DNA of 45,615 nucleotides from Verrucomicrobiota bacterium. Its GTDB lineage: Bacteria > Verrucomicrobiota > Verrucomicrobiia > Limisphaerales > JAFGQR01. The notes beneath the pieces were generated by a model. The model had not been told where the DNA came from. It saw nothing but the letters and a program-made list of their open reading frames with translations, and made no database searches. Of this stretch, positions 33,083 to 41,313 are shown one piece after another. The stretch's first letter is position 1, and the number at the start of each line of letters is the position of its first letter. Location: positions 1 through 45,615 of the forward strand of contig JAFGQR010000090.1 in NCBI GenBank assembly GCA_016935555.1, given 5' to 3'. A program made the position numbers and the translations under genes.

Positions 33083-34285
33083 TCAGGCTAGGGATTCGGC
33101 AAGCAGTTCCACCACGTCCCGCACGACGATGGGCTTGGTGTGCGGGACCACTTTCAGCGCGTCTTCGAAACGCGAGATCTCGTAGGGGCAGGCCACCGCC
33201 AGAACGTCGGCGCCGGTGGCGATGGCTTCCTTGACGCGCCGGTCGGACAGGCGGTCCATGCCCTTCTGTTTGTAGTAGGTGTCGAGCCACATCCCGCCCC
33301 CGCCCCCGCCGCAGCAGAGCGAGTTGACGCGGTTGTGCACCATCTCCACGAGCTTGACCCCCGGGATGGCCTGGAGCAAGGCGCGGCCCTCGTCGTAGGA
33401 CCCCGTGGCCCGCCCCAAGCAGCAGGCGTCGTGGTAGGTGACCGTGAGGTCGAGCGGCTTTTTGAGCATGGGCTTGAGCCGGTCGAGGTGACGGGCGAGG
33501 AACTGCGTGGTGTGCTCGGCCGGCTGGGTCAGGCCGAACATCGGGTAGCGGAAATGAAAGGCGTTGTAGGCATGGGCGTCGCCGGTGACCAGCCGGCGGA
33601 ACTTGTATTTGTTGAACACCTTCATGTTGTATTCGGCGAGCGACTCGAAGAGCCCCGACTCCCACGTCAGCTGCCCGCACTCGCCGGCGCACTTTTCCTC
33701 GTTGCCGAGGATGGCAAAGTCGACGCCGAGGGCGTTGAACAGCCTGGCGGTGGCGCGGCTGTTGTCCTGGCCCCGGGCGTAGAAGGAGGTGTAACACTCG
33801 ACGAACCACAGGACGTCCACTTCGCGTTTCAGCTCGGCCATGATGGGGATCTTGACGCCGGCAGTGGCGGTCCACGCGGCGCGCTTGCGCGGCGATTCGC
33901 CCATCGGATTGCCGTAGCGGTTCATGTTTTCGAGCGACTTCTGGAATTCCGCGGGCATTGGGGTGTGGGTGACGAGCACCTGCTCCTTGACCAGGGGGAG
34001 CAGCACGTCGGTCAGGCGGATGCCGCGCGGGCATTTGGCCATGCAGGCATAGCAGGCCACGCACTGCAGAAGACTCTCGGATTTGATGACCTCATCCATG
34101 AACCCTCCGCGCAGCATGTTGATCACAAGCCGGGGCGAAAAATCCATGGTGTCGCCATAGGGGCAGGTGCCGCCGCACGTGCCGCACTGGATGCACGTCA
34201 TCATGCGCTTGCCCGCAGGCGTCTGCAGCAGCGTCTCGAGGGTCGTGGTTCGGTCTACAACGGCAGGCTCTCGTGTGGCAACCAT
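33083..34285 (-). CDS. HdrD-like Fe-S oxidoreductase (HdrC-HdrB fusion)
   Basis: The 400-residue protein starts with an HdrC-type dicluster domain (CIQCGTCGGTCP at 31-42 and CVACYACMAKCP at 75-86). It continues with an HdrB-type CCG region: Cys164, EKCAGECG at 197-204, YHDACCLGR at 284-292 and LCCGGGGGG at 323-331. Such fused proteins (HdrD, GlpC, LldE/LutA-like) take electrons to or from disulfides, quinones or other Fe-S partners. It lies between the membrane EtfD-like protein and HdrA and may link them. It is a second HdrB-type module beside the separate HdrB, an unusual duplication in one operon. The next gene starts 8 nt downstream. Confidence 0.87.
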   Translation of the reverse strand: MVATREPAVVDRTTTLETLLQTPAGKRMMTCIQCGTCGGTCPYGDTMDFSPRLVINMLRGGFMDEVIKSESLLQCVACYACMAKCPRGIRLTDVLLPLVKEQVLVTHTPMPAEFQKSLENMNRYGNPMGESPRKRAAWTATAGVKIPIMAELKREVDVLWFVECYTSFYARGQDNSRATARLFNALGVDFAILGNEEKCAGECGQLTWESGLFESLAEYNMKVFNKYKFRRLVTGDAHAYNAFHFRYPMFGLTQPAEHTTQFLARHLDRLKPMLKKPLDLTVTYHDACCLGRATGSYDEGRALLQAIPGVKLVEMVHNRVNSLCCGGGGGGMWLDTYYKQKGMDRLSDRRVKEAIATGADVLAVACPYEISRFEDALKVVPHTKPIVVRDVVELLAESLA

Positions 34286-34306
34286 GAGGTTCCTTTCGGG
34301 GTGTTC

Positions 34307-36295
34307 CTAGGTGGTGGCTTCGGCGACCAGTTCGGCCAGGTCTTTCACGGCCATGCGGCCTTCCTGGCCCGTGGTCTTGACGGCGTCGCGAAACATGGCG
34401 ATGTCTTTCGGACACGCCACGACAAACGTCGTGACCCCCGAGAGGGCCGCCGCCTCGCGAATGCGGTTCTCGGCCGGGCGCTCCCGGATTTTTTCGGTGT
34501 CTTCCATCCAGATTCGTCCGCCGCCGGCGCCGCAGCAATAGCTGCGGTCGCGGCAGCGGGGCATTTCGACGACCTCGAGGCCGAGGGCGCGCAGGACGCG
34601 GCGCGGGGGGTCATAGATCCCGTTGTAGCGGCCGAGGTAACACGGGTCGTGGTAGGTGACGCGTCCAGCGAGTCGGGTACGGAGGGGCAGTTTGCCGGCC
34701 TGGAGCAGGGCATCGAGGACCTCGGTGTAATGGAGCACTTCGGGACGATGCCCGTTCCAGGGGTATTCGTTCTTGAGGGTGTGGTAGGTGTGGGGGTCAG
34801 TGGTGAGCAGTTTCTTGAATTGCGCCTTGCCCAGCGCCTGCAGGTTCTTGTCGCGCAGCATTTCGAACAAGCCCTCCTCGCCGATGCGGCGGACATCGTT
34901 GCCGGCGTTGCGCTCGGCGTCGTAAAGCAGGCCGAAATCGAGGCCGGCCTGCGCGAACACCCTGGCGGTTTTCTGGGTGATGTCCTCACAGCGAGGGTCA
35001 TAGCTGGCGTAATCGCCGACAAACCAGAGGTATTCGACGGGTTCCTTGCGGGCGTCCTTGATTTTGAGGCCGGCGGTTTGGGTCCACTTGGCGCGCATGC
35101 GGTCGGACTTGCCGAAGGAGTTGCCATAGCGCTGGAGGTTGCCGAGCACGTCCTGGAGGGTGCGTTCGACCTGGCCCTGGCTGACAAGATGGCGGCGGAG
35201 GGTGACGATGAGGGGCACCTGCTCGTTCCAGACGGCGCAGATGTTCATGCAGGCCATGCAGGTCGTGCAGGCCCAGATTTCCTTTTCCGTGATGACGTCG
35301 CCGATGAGTTTGGGCAGGCTGTTGCCGTTGGTCGGCGCCAGCCCCGTGCCCACCATGTGGTTTTTGACCTTCTGAATGATCTGCTGCGGCTCCAGCGGAT
35401 ACCCCGAGGCCGTCGCCGGACACGCGCGGTCGCAGCGCCCGCACTCGGCGCATGAAAACCCGCCCAGCAGTTGCTTCCACGTGAGTTCCTGCCAGCGGGA
35501 CGCACCCGCCGTGAGATCCTCCGTCGCGCCGCGCACGCCCAGGTCGCCGACAGGCCGGGTGGCGGCCTGGCTGAAGAACACGTTGAACGGCGCAGCCAGC
35601 AGGTGCAGGTGCTTCGAATACGGCAGATACACCAGGAAAAACAACACACCCATCATGTGCACCCACCACATGCCCGCGGCCCAGCGCCGCGCGGTGTCCG
35701 CAGCCATGCCCGCGAACGCCCCATGCACCACGCTGCCGACCGGCGCCCACGCCGACGTGTGCCCGCCTTCGCCGACGATGCGGAACGCCGACCCCAAAAC
35801 CGTGCTGACCATCAGCAGCCCGATCAGCGCGAGAATCAGGTTCGCGTCGAGACTCAAATGCAGATGCGGGGGAGCGAAGAACACCCGCCGGACCAGGGCC
35901 GCGCCCAACGCCACAAGCACCAGAACCGCGAAAACCTCCAGGAACCATCCCACCACCCTGACCTCGTCGGGATAAGGCACCGGCAGGAACGGAAACAGCC
36001 CCCGGACCAGCCCCCAATTGAAGCAGCCCGCGTACAGGACAAACCCCCAGAAGATGAGAAAGTGCGGCAAACCGATGGCGCGCTCGTTGAAGATGCGCGG
36101 CTGCAACAAGACATGCTTGAGGGCGTGGGCAAGCCGCCGGGCGGGCTGGTCGAACCGGCTCTCATAGCGCCCCCGCCGCAACAGGCCCACCAACTGCCCA
36201 ACCCGGTATCCGAAGACGCCAAACGCCATGAGGGTCAGCACCCACAGCAGAGGGACGCCCGGCAGACCGAACCATGTGATTTTGACCGGATCCAT
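34307..36295 (-). CDS. Membrane heme-b / Fe-S oxidoreductase, EtfD-like (ETF:quinone oxidoreductase type)
   Basis: The 662-residue protein has an N-terminal membrane part with about five helices (12-38, 75-100, 113-135, 150-172, 207-228), related to NarI-type cytochromes, with several His in or near helices (His61, His78, His213) that could bind heme b. It is followed by two [4Fe-4S] motifs (CAECGRCDRACP at 282-293, CTTCMACMNIC at 343-353) and a CCG domain with YHDPCYLGR and SYCCGAGGG. Proteins of this plan (DUF224 membrane oxidoreductase) accept electrons from EtfAB and reduce menaquinone, as in syntrophic butyrate oxidisers. The location directly after etfBA supports this role. Confidence 0.87.
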   Translation of the reverse strand: MDPVKITWFGLPGVPLLWVLTLMAFGVFGYRVGQLVGLLRRGRYESRFDQPARRLAHALKHVLLQPRIFNERAIGLPHFLIFWGFVLYAGCFNWGLVRGLFPFLPVPYPDEVRVVGWFLEVFAVLVLVALGAALVRRVFFAPPHLHLSLDANLILALIGLLMVSTVLGSAFRIVGEGGHTSAWAPVGSVVHGAFAGMAADTARRWAAGMWWVHMMGVLFFLVYLPYSKHLHLLAAPFNVFFSQAATRPVGDLGVRGATEDLTAGASRWQELTWKQLLGGFSCAECGRCDRACPATASGYPLEPQQIIQKVKNHMVGTGLAPTNGNSLPKLIGDVITEKEIWACTTCMACMNICAVWNEQVPLIVTLRRHLVSQGQVERTLQDVLGNLQRYGNSFGKSDRMRAKWTQTAGLKIKDARKEPVEYLWFVGDYASYDPRCEDITQKTARVFAQAGLDFGLLYDAERNAGNDVRRIGEEGLFEMLRDKNLQALGKAQFKKLLTTDPHTYHTLKNEYPWNGHRPEVLHYTEVLDALLQAGKLPLRTRLAGRVTYHDPCYLGRYNGIYDPPRRVLRALGLEVVEMPRCRDRSYCCGAGGGRIWMEDTEKIRERPAENRIREAAALSGVTTFVVACPKDIAMFRDAVKTTGQEGRMAVKDLAELVAEATT

Positions 36296-36467
36296 AATGT
36301 GTTAGGCCATCACGTTCCACGCGCCAACCGGCACCGCCGCCATCCCCAACCCACGCGGCCACCCCCAAAAAAACCGTCCCCGCATCGGCCACGGGACCCG
36401 CAGCCGGGTTGTTCCGGACGCCGAGTCCGGGCGTGCCTTCGGATGGCGGATGTCGGTATTGGGGGGA

Positions 36468-37442
36468 TCATGTGGCTTTGCGCGCCTTGATTTTTTCGGT
36501 GAGCACCGGAAGCAGTTCCAGGACGTCGCCGACGACCCCGTAATGCGCGCCGTCGAAGATGGGGGCCTTGGGATCGGTGTTGACGGCGATGATGCATTGG
36601 GCGTTTTGCATGCCTTCCCAATGTTCCGGCGCCCCGCTGATCCCCAGGGCCAGATACACGCGCGGTTTGACCGTCATGCCGGACTTGCCGACCTGCCGGC
36701 TCAGGGGCAGCCAGCCTTGATCGATGACGGGGCGCGACGCGCAGACGGCGCCGCCCAGGATTTGGGCGAGGTCCTCGGCCAGCTGCACGTTGTCCTGCGT
36801 CTGAATGCCGCGCCCCACGCCCACCAGGACGTCTTGTTTCGTGATGTCCACATCCCCCGTTTCCGGTTCCACGTAGCGCTTGAAGACCGCCTTCGGCGCT
36901 TCCACTGCCAGGTCCACCTTCTCCACCGGCGGAGTGCCGTCGTGTTTCCCCGCGTCCACGGGAAAGGCGCCGGGGTAGACGCTGACGATGCCGCGTCCGT
37001 CGGCCAGTTTGACGTCCGAGAGAATCTTGCCGCCGAACAACTGGCTGGTGCAGGTGAGGGTGCCGGCCTGGAAGGTGATGGCGCGGCAGAAATTGACCAG
37101 GGGCAGGCCGCTGTGCGCGGCGAGCATGGAGCCGATGCCCAGCGACACGTTGGTGCAGCCGAGCAACACCAGCCCCGCCTGTGTGTGATCCACCAGCCCT
37201 TTGAGCGCCGCGGCGACGGTCCCCGCCGGGGCGAGGTCGAGATGCGGGTGCTCCACGGTGAAGACCTTGTCGGCCGCGCCCAGCTTGGCCGCAAGCGGGG
37301 CGGCTTCGCTGCCCAGCAAGGCGGCGTAAAGCGGCGCGCCCGAGGCGATGGCCAGGGCGCGCCCCGCGCCCAGCATTTCAAAGGTGATGTCGGCGAGTTC
37401 GCCCCGGACCTGCTCCGCCAGAACTAAAATTGGGTTTGCCAT
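36468..37442 (-). CDS. etfA: Electron transfer flavoprotein alpha subunit
   Basis: The 324-residue protein has the EtfA N-terminal domain (residues 1-190) and the FAD-binding C-terminal domain with GVGRGIQ at 208-214, SRPVIDQGWL at 236-245, QVGKSG at 250-255 and ALGISGAPEHW. Together with EtfB it shuttles electrons between a flavin dehydrogenase (for example acyl-CoA dehydrogenase) and a quinone reductase or, in bifurcating ETFs, ferredoxin. Whether this pair bifurcates cannot be judged from sequence alone. It starts 13 nt after etfB. A 172-nt spacer with no gene follows before the EtfD-like gene. Confidence 0.93.
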   Translation of the reverse strand: MANPILVLAEQVRGELADITFEMLGAGRALAIASGAPLYAALLGSEAAPLAAKLGAADKVFTVEHPHLDLAPAGTVAAALKGLVDHTQAGLVLLGCTNVSLGIGSMLAAHSGLPLVNFCRAITFQAGTLTCTSQLFGGKILSDVKLADGRGIVSVYPGAFPVDAGKHDGTPPVEKVDLAVEAPKAVFKRYVEPETGDVDITKQDVLVGVGRGIQTQDNVQLAEDLAQILGGAVCASRPVIDQGWLPLSRQVGKSGMTVKPRVYLALGISGAPEHWEGMQNAQCIIAVNTDPKAPIFDGAHYGVVGDVLELLPVLTEKIKARKAT

Positions 37443-37455
37443 GAGATGGGTTTCC

Positions 37456-38229
37456 TTAAACCACGCTGTGTTTTGCCAGCACGTCGACCAGCTTGTCCGC
37501 AACATCCGCCGGCGCGCCCTCGACCATTTCCGCGCGGCCCGCCGCCTCCGGTTTGTAGAGGCGCGCGATGTCGAGCTGGACGGGGCGGTCGGGCGGGGCG
37601 AGCTCCGCGGTGTCGATCGTGGCGGATTTCATTGCCGCCCGGACTTTGGCGACCGGGACGTAGCGCGGGGGTTTCTCGGCGGATTGAATGCCGAGCACGG
37701 CCGGGAGCGCGACTTCGAACTCGGCGCGGAGGCCGCCGGCAAACTCCTTGAGGATGGTGGCTTTGCCGTCGGCGGCCTGGACGCCGCAGACCACGCCGAC
37801 ATAGGGCAGGTTCAACGCGGCGGCCAGCAGGGGCGCCAGCTCCCCTTCGAGGTCGTCGATCGCCTGCGACCCGGGCAGCAGCAGCGTGTCCGGGGTGATC
37901 GCGCCGGGGGCGGCGAAGAAGGCGGCCAGGACGCCGGCCGAGGCCGCGGTGCCGAGGCCGGCCTGGGCGATGGGAATTTTCACGGCGCGGTCGCCGCCTT
38001 TGGCCAGCGCGGTGAAAAGCACGTCGTCCACCTCGGGCGCGTCCAGGGCCACGACCGTCACCGTGCCCCCGTGTTTTTCCTTGAGCAGGAGCGCCTGTTC
38101 GAGCGCGTGATCGTCGGGCTCGCTCAGTTTGAACCGCAGGAATTCCGAGTCCAGCGATTGGCCGTCGGCGGACACGTTCAGTTCTTCGACGGTATCCGGC
38201 ACCATTTTGAGGAGGACGTAGAGGTTCAT
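37456..38229 (-). CDS. etfB: Electron transfer flavoprotein beta subunit
   Basis: The 257-residue protein opens MNLYVLLKMVPDTVEEL and shows SEPDDHALEQALLLKEKHGG and ALAKGGDRAVKIP, the canonical EtfB segments. In ordinary ETFs EtfB binds AMP; in bifurcating ETFs it binds a second FAD near the same place. The surface loop around AVLGIQSAEKPPRYV matches the partner-recognition loop region of the family. It follows hdrB by 13 nt in the same direction, linking ETF and heterodisulfide-reductase modules in a single transcript. No acyl-CoA dehydrogenase gene is in the window, so the natural electron donor is encoded elsewhere or is not an acyl-CoA. Confidence 0.93.
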   Translation of the reverse strand: MNLYVLLKMVPDTVEELNVSADGQSLDSEFLRFKLSEPDDHALEQALLLKEKHGGTVTVVALDAPEVDDVLFTALAKGGDRAVKIPIAQAGLGTAASAGVLAAFFAAPGAITPDTLLLPGSQAIDDLEGELAPLLAAALNLPYVGVVCGVQAADGKATILKEFAGGLRAEFEVALPAVLGIQSAEKPPRYVPVAKVRAAMKSATIDTAELAPPDRPVQLDIARLYKPEAAGRAEMVEGAPADVADKLVDVLAKHSVV

Positions 38230-38242
38230 GGGATTTCGGGGG

Positions 38243-39139
38243 TTATGTTCCGGCCGGCGACGGTTCGGTTTCGCGGGCTTCCTTGATGGCGGGCATGACG
38301 GCGACGAGTTCGGAGCCGATGCCCAGGCGTTTGGGCGGGATGCCCATGGCCAGGCCGACCAACTGGGTGAAATACATGACGGGCACGTGGAACTCGGTGC
38401 CGAATTCCTTGTTGACCTGCTTCTGGTAGCACTCGAGGTTGACCTGGCACAGGGGGCAGGCGGTGACGATCACCGCGGCCTTCGCCTGCACGGCGCTCTG
38501 GAGGAGGTTGCGCACGAGGCTCAGCGCGGCTTCGCGGTTGGTGATGATGAGCGCGCCGCCGCAGCAGGTCAGGCGCAGCGGATAATGCACCGGCTCGGCG
38601 CCGCAGGCGGCGACAAGGTCCTCGAAGAAGCGGGGCTGTTCGACGTCTTCCTTGTCCTTGCGCGGGCGCAGGATCTGGCAGCCGTAGTAGGGGGCGACGC
38701 GCAGGCCCTTGAGCGGGTGGGTGACTTTGGCCTTGAGCGCCGGCAGCCCCACATCCTTGACAAAGACCTCGATGAGGTGATGCACGGGGGAGTCGCCGCG
38801 GAACTTGAGGTTGTCCTCCGCCAGCGCCTCGTTGATGTGCTCGGCAAGGTCGGCGTCGTGATTCAGGTGGTCCCGGGTGAAATACAGGTTCTTGTAGCAC
38901 CCGCTGCACGGGGCCACGACGGGCAGTTTCTGCTGCTCGGCCATGGCGAGGTTGCGCGCGCACAGCGTGTAGGCGAGCAGCTCGTCCACGTGGAAATAGG
39001 CGGTCGCGCCGCAGCAGTTCCAGTCCTCCAGTTCCCTGAGTTCCACGCCCAGGACGCGGCAGGTTTCGAGGGCCGAGGTGTGGTAGCTGCGCGCCATCTT
39101 TTCGAGGGAACAGCCTGGGAAATACGCGTAGGTTTTCAT
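38243..39139 (-). CDS. hdrB: HdrB-like subunit with two intact CCG motifs
   Basis: The 298-residue protein has both CCG cluster sites complete: Cys10, Cys42, Cys43, Cys78, Cys81 and Cys154, Cys192, Cys193, Cys228, Cys231. In methanogen HdrB these ten cysteines bind two non-cubane [4Fe-4S] clusters that reduce a disulfide. The preserved sites mean the protein could perform real disulfide or similar two-electron chemistry. As methanogen coenzymes M and B are not expected here, the physiological substrate is unknown. The start overlaps the hdrC stop by four bases (ATGA), showing translational coupling. Confidence 0.93.
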   Translation of the reverse strand: MKTYAYFPGCSLEKMARSYHTSALETCRVLGVELRELEDWNCCGATAYFHVDELLAYTLCARNLAMAEQQKLPVVAPCSGCYKNLYFTRDHLNHDADLAEHINEALAEDNLKFRGDSPVHHLIEVFVKDVGLPALKAKVTHPLKGLRVAPYYGCQILRPRKDKEDVEQPRFFEDLVAACGAEPVHYPLRLTCCGGALIITNREAALSLVRNLLQSAVQAKAAVIVTACPLCQVNLECYQKQVNKEFGTEFHVPVMYFTQLVGLAMGIPPKRLGIGSELVAVMPAIKEARETEPSPAGT

Positions 39140-39756
39140 TCCTTGTCTCCCAAGGGGATGATGTGTTTGATGACCCGCTTGAAGTTTTCGAGGCGTTTGA
39201 TGCGCGCCGGCAGCAGGGGGAGCCGGCCTTTGAGCATGAGCACGGTGGCGGTTTGGGCTTCCTGGATCATTTCCGGCAGGCCGTAGGTGAAGAGGTAGGA
39301 GGTGGCCAGCACCGGCTCGTAAGAGCGACCCGTGCGCAGGATCATCTTGACGAAGGTCTCGGTGAAGGTGGGGCCGATCAGGTCTTTGTTCCCGGCGGCC
39401 TTCCAGACGGTGTAGCGTTTGAGGCCATACATCAGCTCGGCGATGTCGATGTTCCGGGGACAGCGCACCGTGCACTGGTAGCACGACGCGCAGTACCAGA
39501 ACGTGTTGGCCTTGAGCACCTGATCCTTGAACCCCGCCCGGATCAACGCGATGATCCGCCGCGGCGAGTTGTCCATGAAGCCGCCGGAGGCGACGGGGCA
39601 CGTGGCGGAGCAGGTGCCGCACTGGATGCAGGTGTTGATCGGATTGCCCTTCGAGGCGTAGAGCAGGTGGCGGATCTCTTCGACGAAGGAAAGGGGGTTG
39701 TCCGGCGGGGCGGCAATCGGCGGGGCCGCGGCGGGTTCCGGGCTGGCCGTGTTCAT
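39136..39756 (-). CDS. hdrC: HdrC-like Fe-S subunit
   Basis: The 206-residue protein has two classical [4Fe-4S] motifs (Cys43, 46, 49, 53 and Cys89, 92, 95, 99) in a small helical domain, as in HdrC, which carries electrons from HdrA to HdrB. An Ala/Pro-rich N-terminal extension of about 20 residues precedes the domain and the C-terminal helix region is basic. The start overlaps the stop of the response-regulator gene by four bases (ATGA) and its stop overlaps hdrB likewise, so the redox operon is coupled to the regulators. Confidence 0.92.
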   Translation of the reverse strand: MNTASPEPAAAPPIAAPPDNPLSFVEEIRHLLYASKGNPINTCIQCGTCSATCPVASGGFMDNSPRRIIALIRAGFKDQVLKANTFWYCASCYQCTVRCPRNIDIAELMYGLKRYTVWKAAGNKDLIGPTFTETFVKMILRTGRSYEPVLATSYLFTYGLPEMIQEAQTATVLMLKGRLPLLPARIKRLENFKRVIKHIIPLGDKE

Positions 39757-40175
39757 TGGCTCTTGGCCTTTCGCGTTTCGGCGGTTTTCATCAGCGCCTG
39801 GACTTTCTCGAGAAGAAGCTTCGGCTCCACCGGCTTCTCAACCAACTCGTCCACGGGCACGAAATGCGGATGCACCGCCTGGCCGGGGAAAAGGAACGCC
39901 ATCTGTTCGCGGATGCCGGTGATGATCAGCACGGGCAGGTCGCGCAGGGTGGGATCTTTCCCGAGCTTGCGGGCGATCATGATCCCCTCGGCGCCGCGGC
40001 CCATCATGACGTCCAGCAACAACAGGTCATACGCCTTGGTTCTCAGGGCCTGCAGGCCGCTCTTGGGATTGTAGGCGACGTCCACGTCGTATTTTGCTTT
40101 GACCAGGATCGCCTTGAGGCCCGCCACAAAGTCGGGGTCGTCGTCAATGATCAGGAGTCGTTTCGGTTCGCTCAT
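39753..40175 (-). CDS. Stand-alone receiver-domain response regulator
   Basis: The 140-residue protein is a single REC domain: acidic residues DDD at 11-13, phosphoacceptor Asp55 in LLLLDVMM, a Thr in LIITG and Lys in EKPVEP. It has no DNA-binding or enzymatic output domain. The stretch FLFPGQAVHPHFVPVDELV before the Lys is longer than usual for REC domains and is a form seen in regulators sitting next to hdr/hydrogenase genes (from memory). It may relay phosphate in a phosphorelay or bind the redox complex directly. It starts 1 nt after the hybrid kinase stop and overlaps hdrC by four bases. Confidence 0.85.
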   Translation of the reverse strand: MSEPKRLLIIDDDPDFVAGLKAILVKAKYDVDVAYNPKSGLQALRTKAYDLLLLDVMMGRGAEGIMIARKLGKDPTLRDLPVLIITGIREQMAFLFPGQAVHPHFVPVDELVEKPVEPKLLLEKVQALMKTAETRKAKSQ

Positions 40176-40176
40176 A

Positions 40177-41313
40177 TTAAGCCTTGCGTTCGGGGTTCGG
40201 ACTGGGTTGAGGCGCCGGCGGGGCGGCCACAGGCAGGCGGATGGTGAAGGTGCTGCCCTTGCCGGGCTCGCTTTCGACGCCAATGGAGCCGCCGTGCACT
40301 TCGACAATGCGCCGGCTGATGGCCAGCCCCAACCCGCAGCCGCCTGCGCCCTCGGGCTGGGTCTGGCCGCGGGCAAAATCCTGGAACAGATGCGGCAGGT
40401 CCTCGCGCGCAATGCCCACGCCGGTGTCCGCCACGGCAAGCACCACCACCGTGCCCTGCGCCTCGGCGCGCACGCGGACGGGGTGGTCGGGGAAGGAATA
40501 CTTGACCGCGTTGCCCAGCAGGTTGACCAGCACCTCGGTCAGGCTGCCTTCGTCCCCCAGCACGGGCGGCAGGGACGCCGCGAGGGAGGACTCAATGGGG
40601 ATCGCCTTGCGGGTCGCATGGGGCTCAACGCTCTCGATGGCCTTGGCGACAACCGCCGCCACGGCGACGGGCTGGAAGGTGTCCTTCAGTTTGTTGATGT
40701 CCACCGCGAACACCCGCAGCCAGGAATGAATGAGCTTGACCAGATCGTCAATGCGGATCTTCAGCCGCCCGCAGAGGGTCTTCTGCTCCTCGGACAACTT
40801 GTCCTCGAGATCGGCGGTCAGCACATAGAGGTTTTGCTGGATGGCGCCGAGGGGCGACTTGAGTTCGTGGGAGACGATGGCCGCGAAGTTCTCCCGGAGC
40901 ATCTCCTTTTCGCGGCGCAGGGCGATGGTTTGCTGCACCAGGCGGTGATGCTCGAGGCCGCGCCGCGCAATCAGCCGCAGCTCCTCGGGCGTGAACGGCT
41001 TGGGGAGGAAGTCGAACGCGCCTTTTTTCATGGCTTCGACGGCGGAGCTGACCGTGGCGTAGCCGGTGATGACGATGACCACCATGAGGGGGTCGCGGGC
41101 GCGGATGCGCTCGAGGACTTCGAGGCCGGAGAGGCCGGGCATTTTGAGATCGACGAAGACCAGGTCCGGCGGGGATTCGTCGATGCGCTGCAAGCCTTCG
41201 GCGCCGTTGCCGGCGGTGAGCACCCGGCAGTCCCCCCCACCCAGCACCTGGGTGCAGGAGTCGAGAACGACTTCCTCGTCGTCGATGATGAGGAGGGTGT
41301 GGTCAGGCTGCAT
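40177..41313 (-). CDS. Receiver-histidine kinase hybrid (REC-HisKA-HATPase)
   Basis: The 378-residue cytoplasmic protein has an N-terminal REC domain (DDE at 11-13, Asp55, Lys105), a coiled linker, a HisKA domain with SHELKSP (His149) and an HATPase domain with DTGVGI and GGCGLGLAIS. The arrangement REC then kinase allows the upstream sensor kinase to phosphorylate it and so control its own activity towards the stand-alone receiver. Its start overlaps the end of the membrane kinase gene by 11 nt. There is no DNA-binding domain, so the final transcriptional output, if any, is encoded elsewhere. Confidence 0.9.
   Translation of the reverse strand: MQPDHTLLIIDDEEVVLDSCTQVLGGGDCRVLTAGNGAEGLQRIDESPPDLVFVDLKMPGLSGLEVLERIRARDPLMVVIVITGYATVSSAVEAMKKGAFDFLPKPFTPEELRLIARRGLEHHRLVQQTIALRREKEMLRENFAAIVSHELKSPLGAIQQNLYVLTADLEDKLSEEQKTLCGRLKIRIDDLVKLIHSWLRVFAVDINKLKDTFQPVAVAAVVAKAIESVEPHATRKAIPIESSLAASLPPVLGDEGSLTEVLVNLLGNAVKYSFPDHPVRVRAEAQGTVVVLAVADTGVGIAREDLPHLFQDFARGQTQPEGAGGCGLGLAISRRIVEVHGGSIGVESEPGKGSTFTIRLPVAAPPAPQPSPNPERKA

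Noticed and set aside
33075..34064. Upstream extension of the hdrA frame by 330 codons
   Set aside because: It overlaps the HdrD-like gene in another frame and reads Arg/Pro/His-rich shadow sequence; the HdrA fold begins at 33074.
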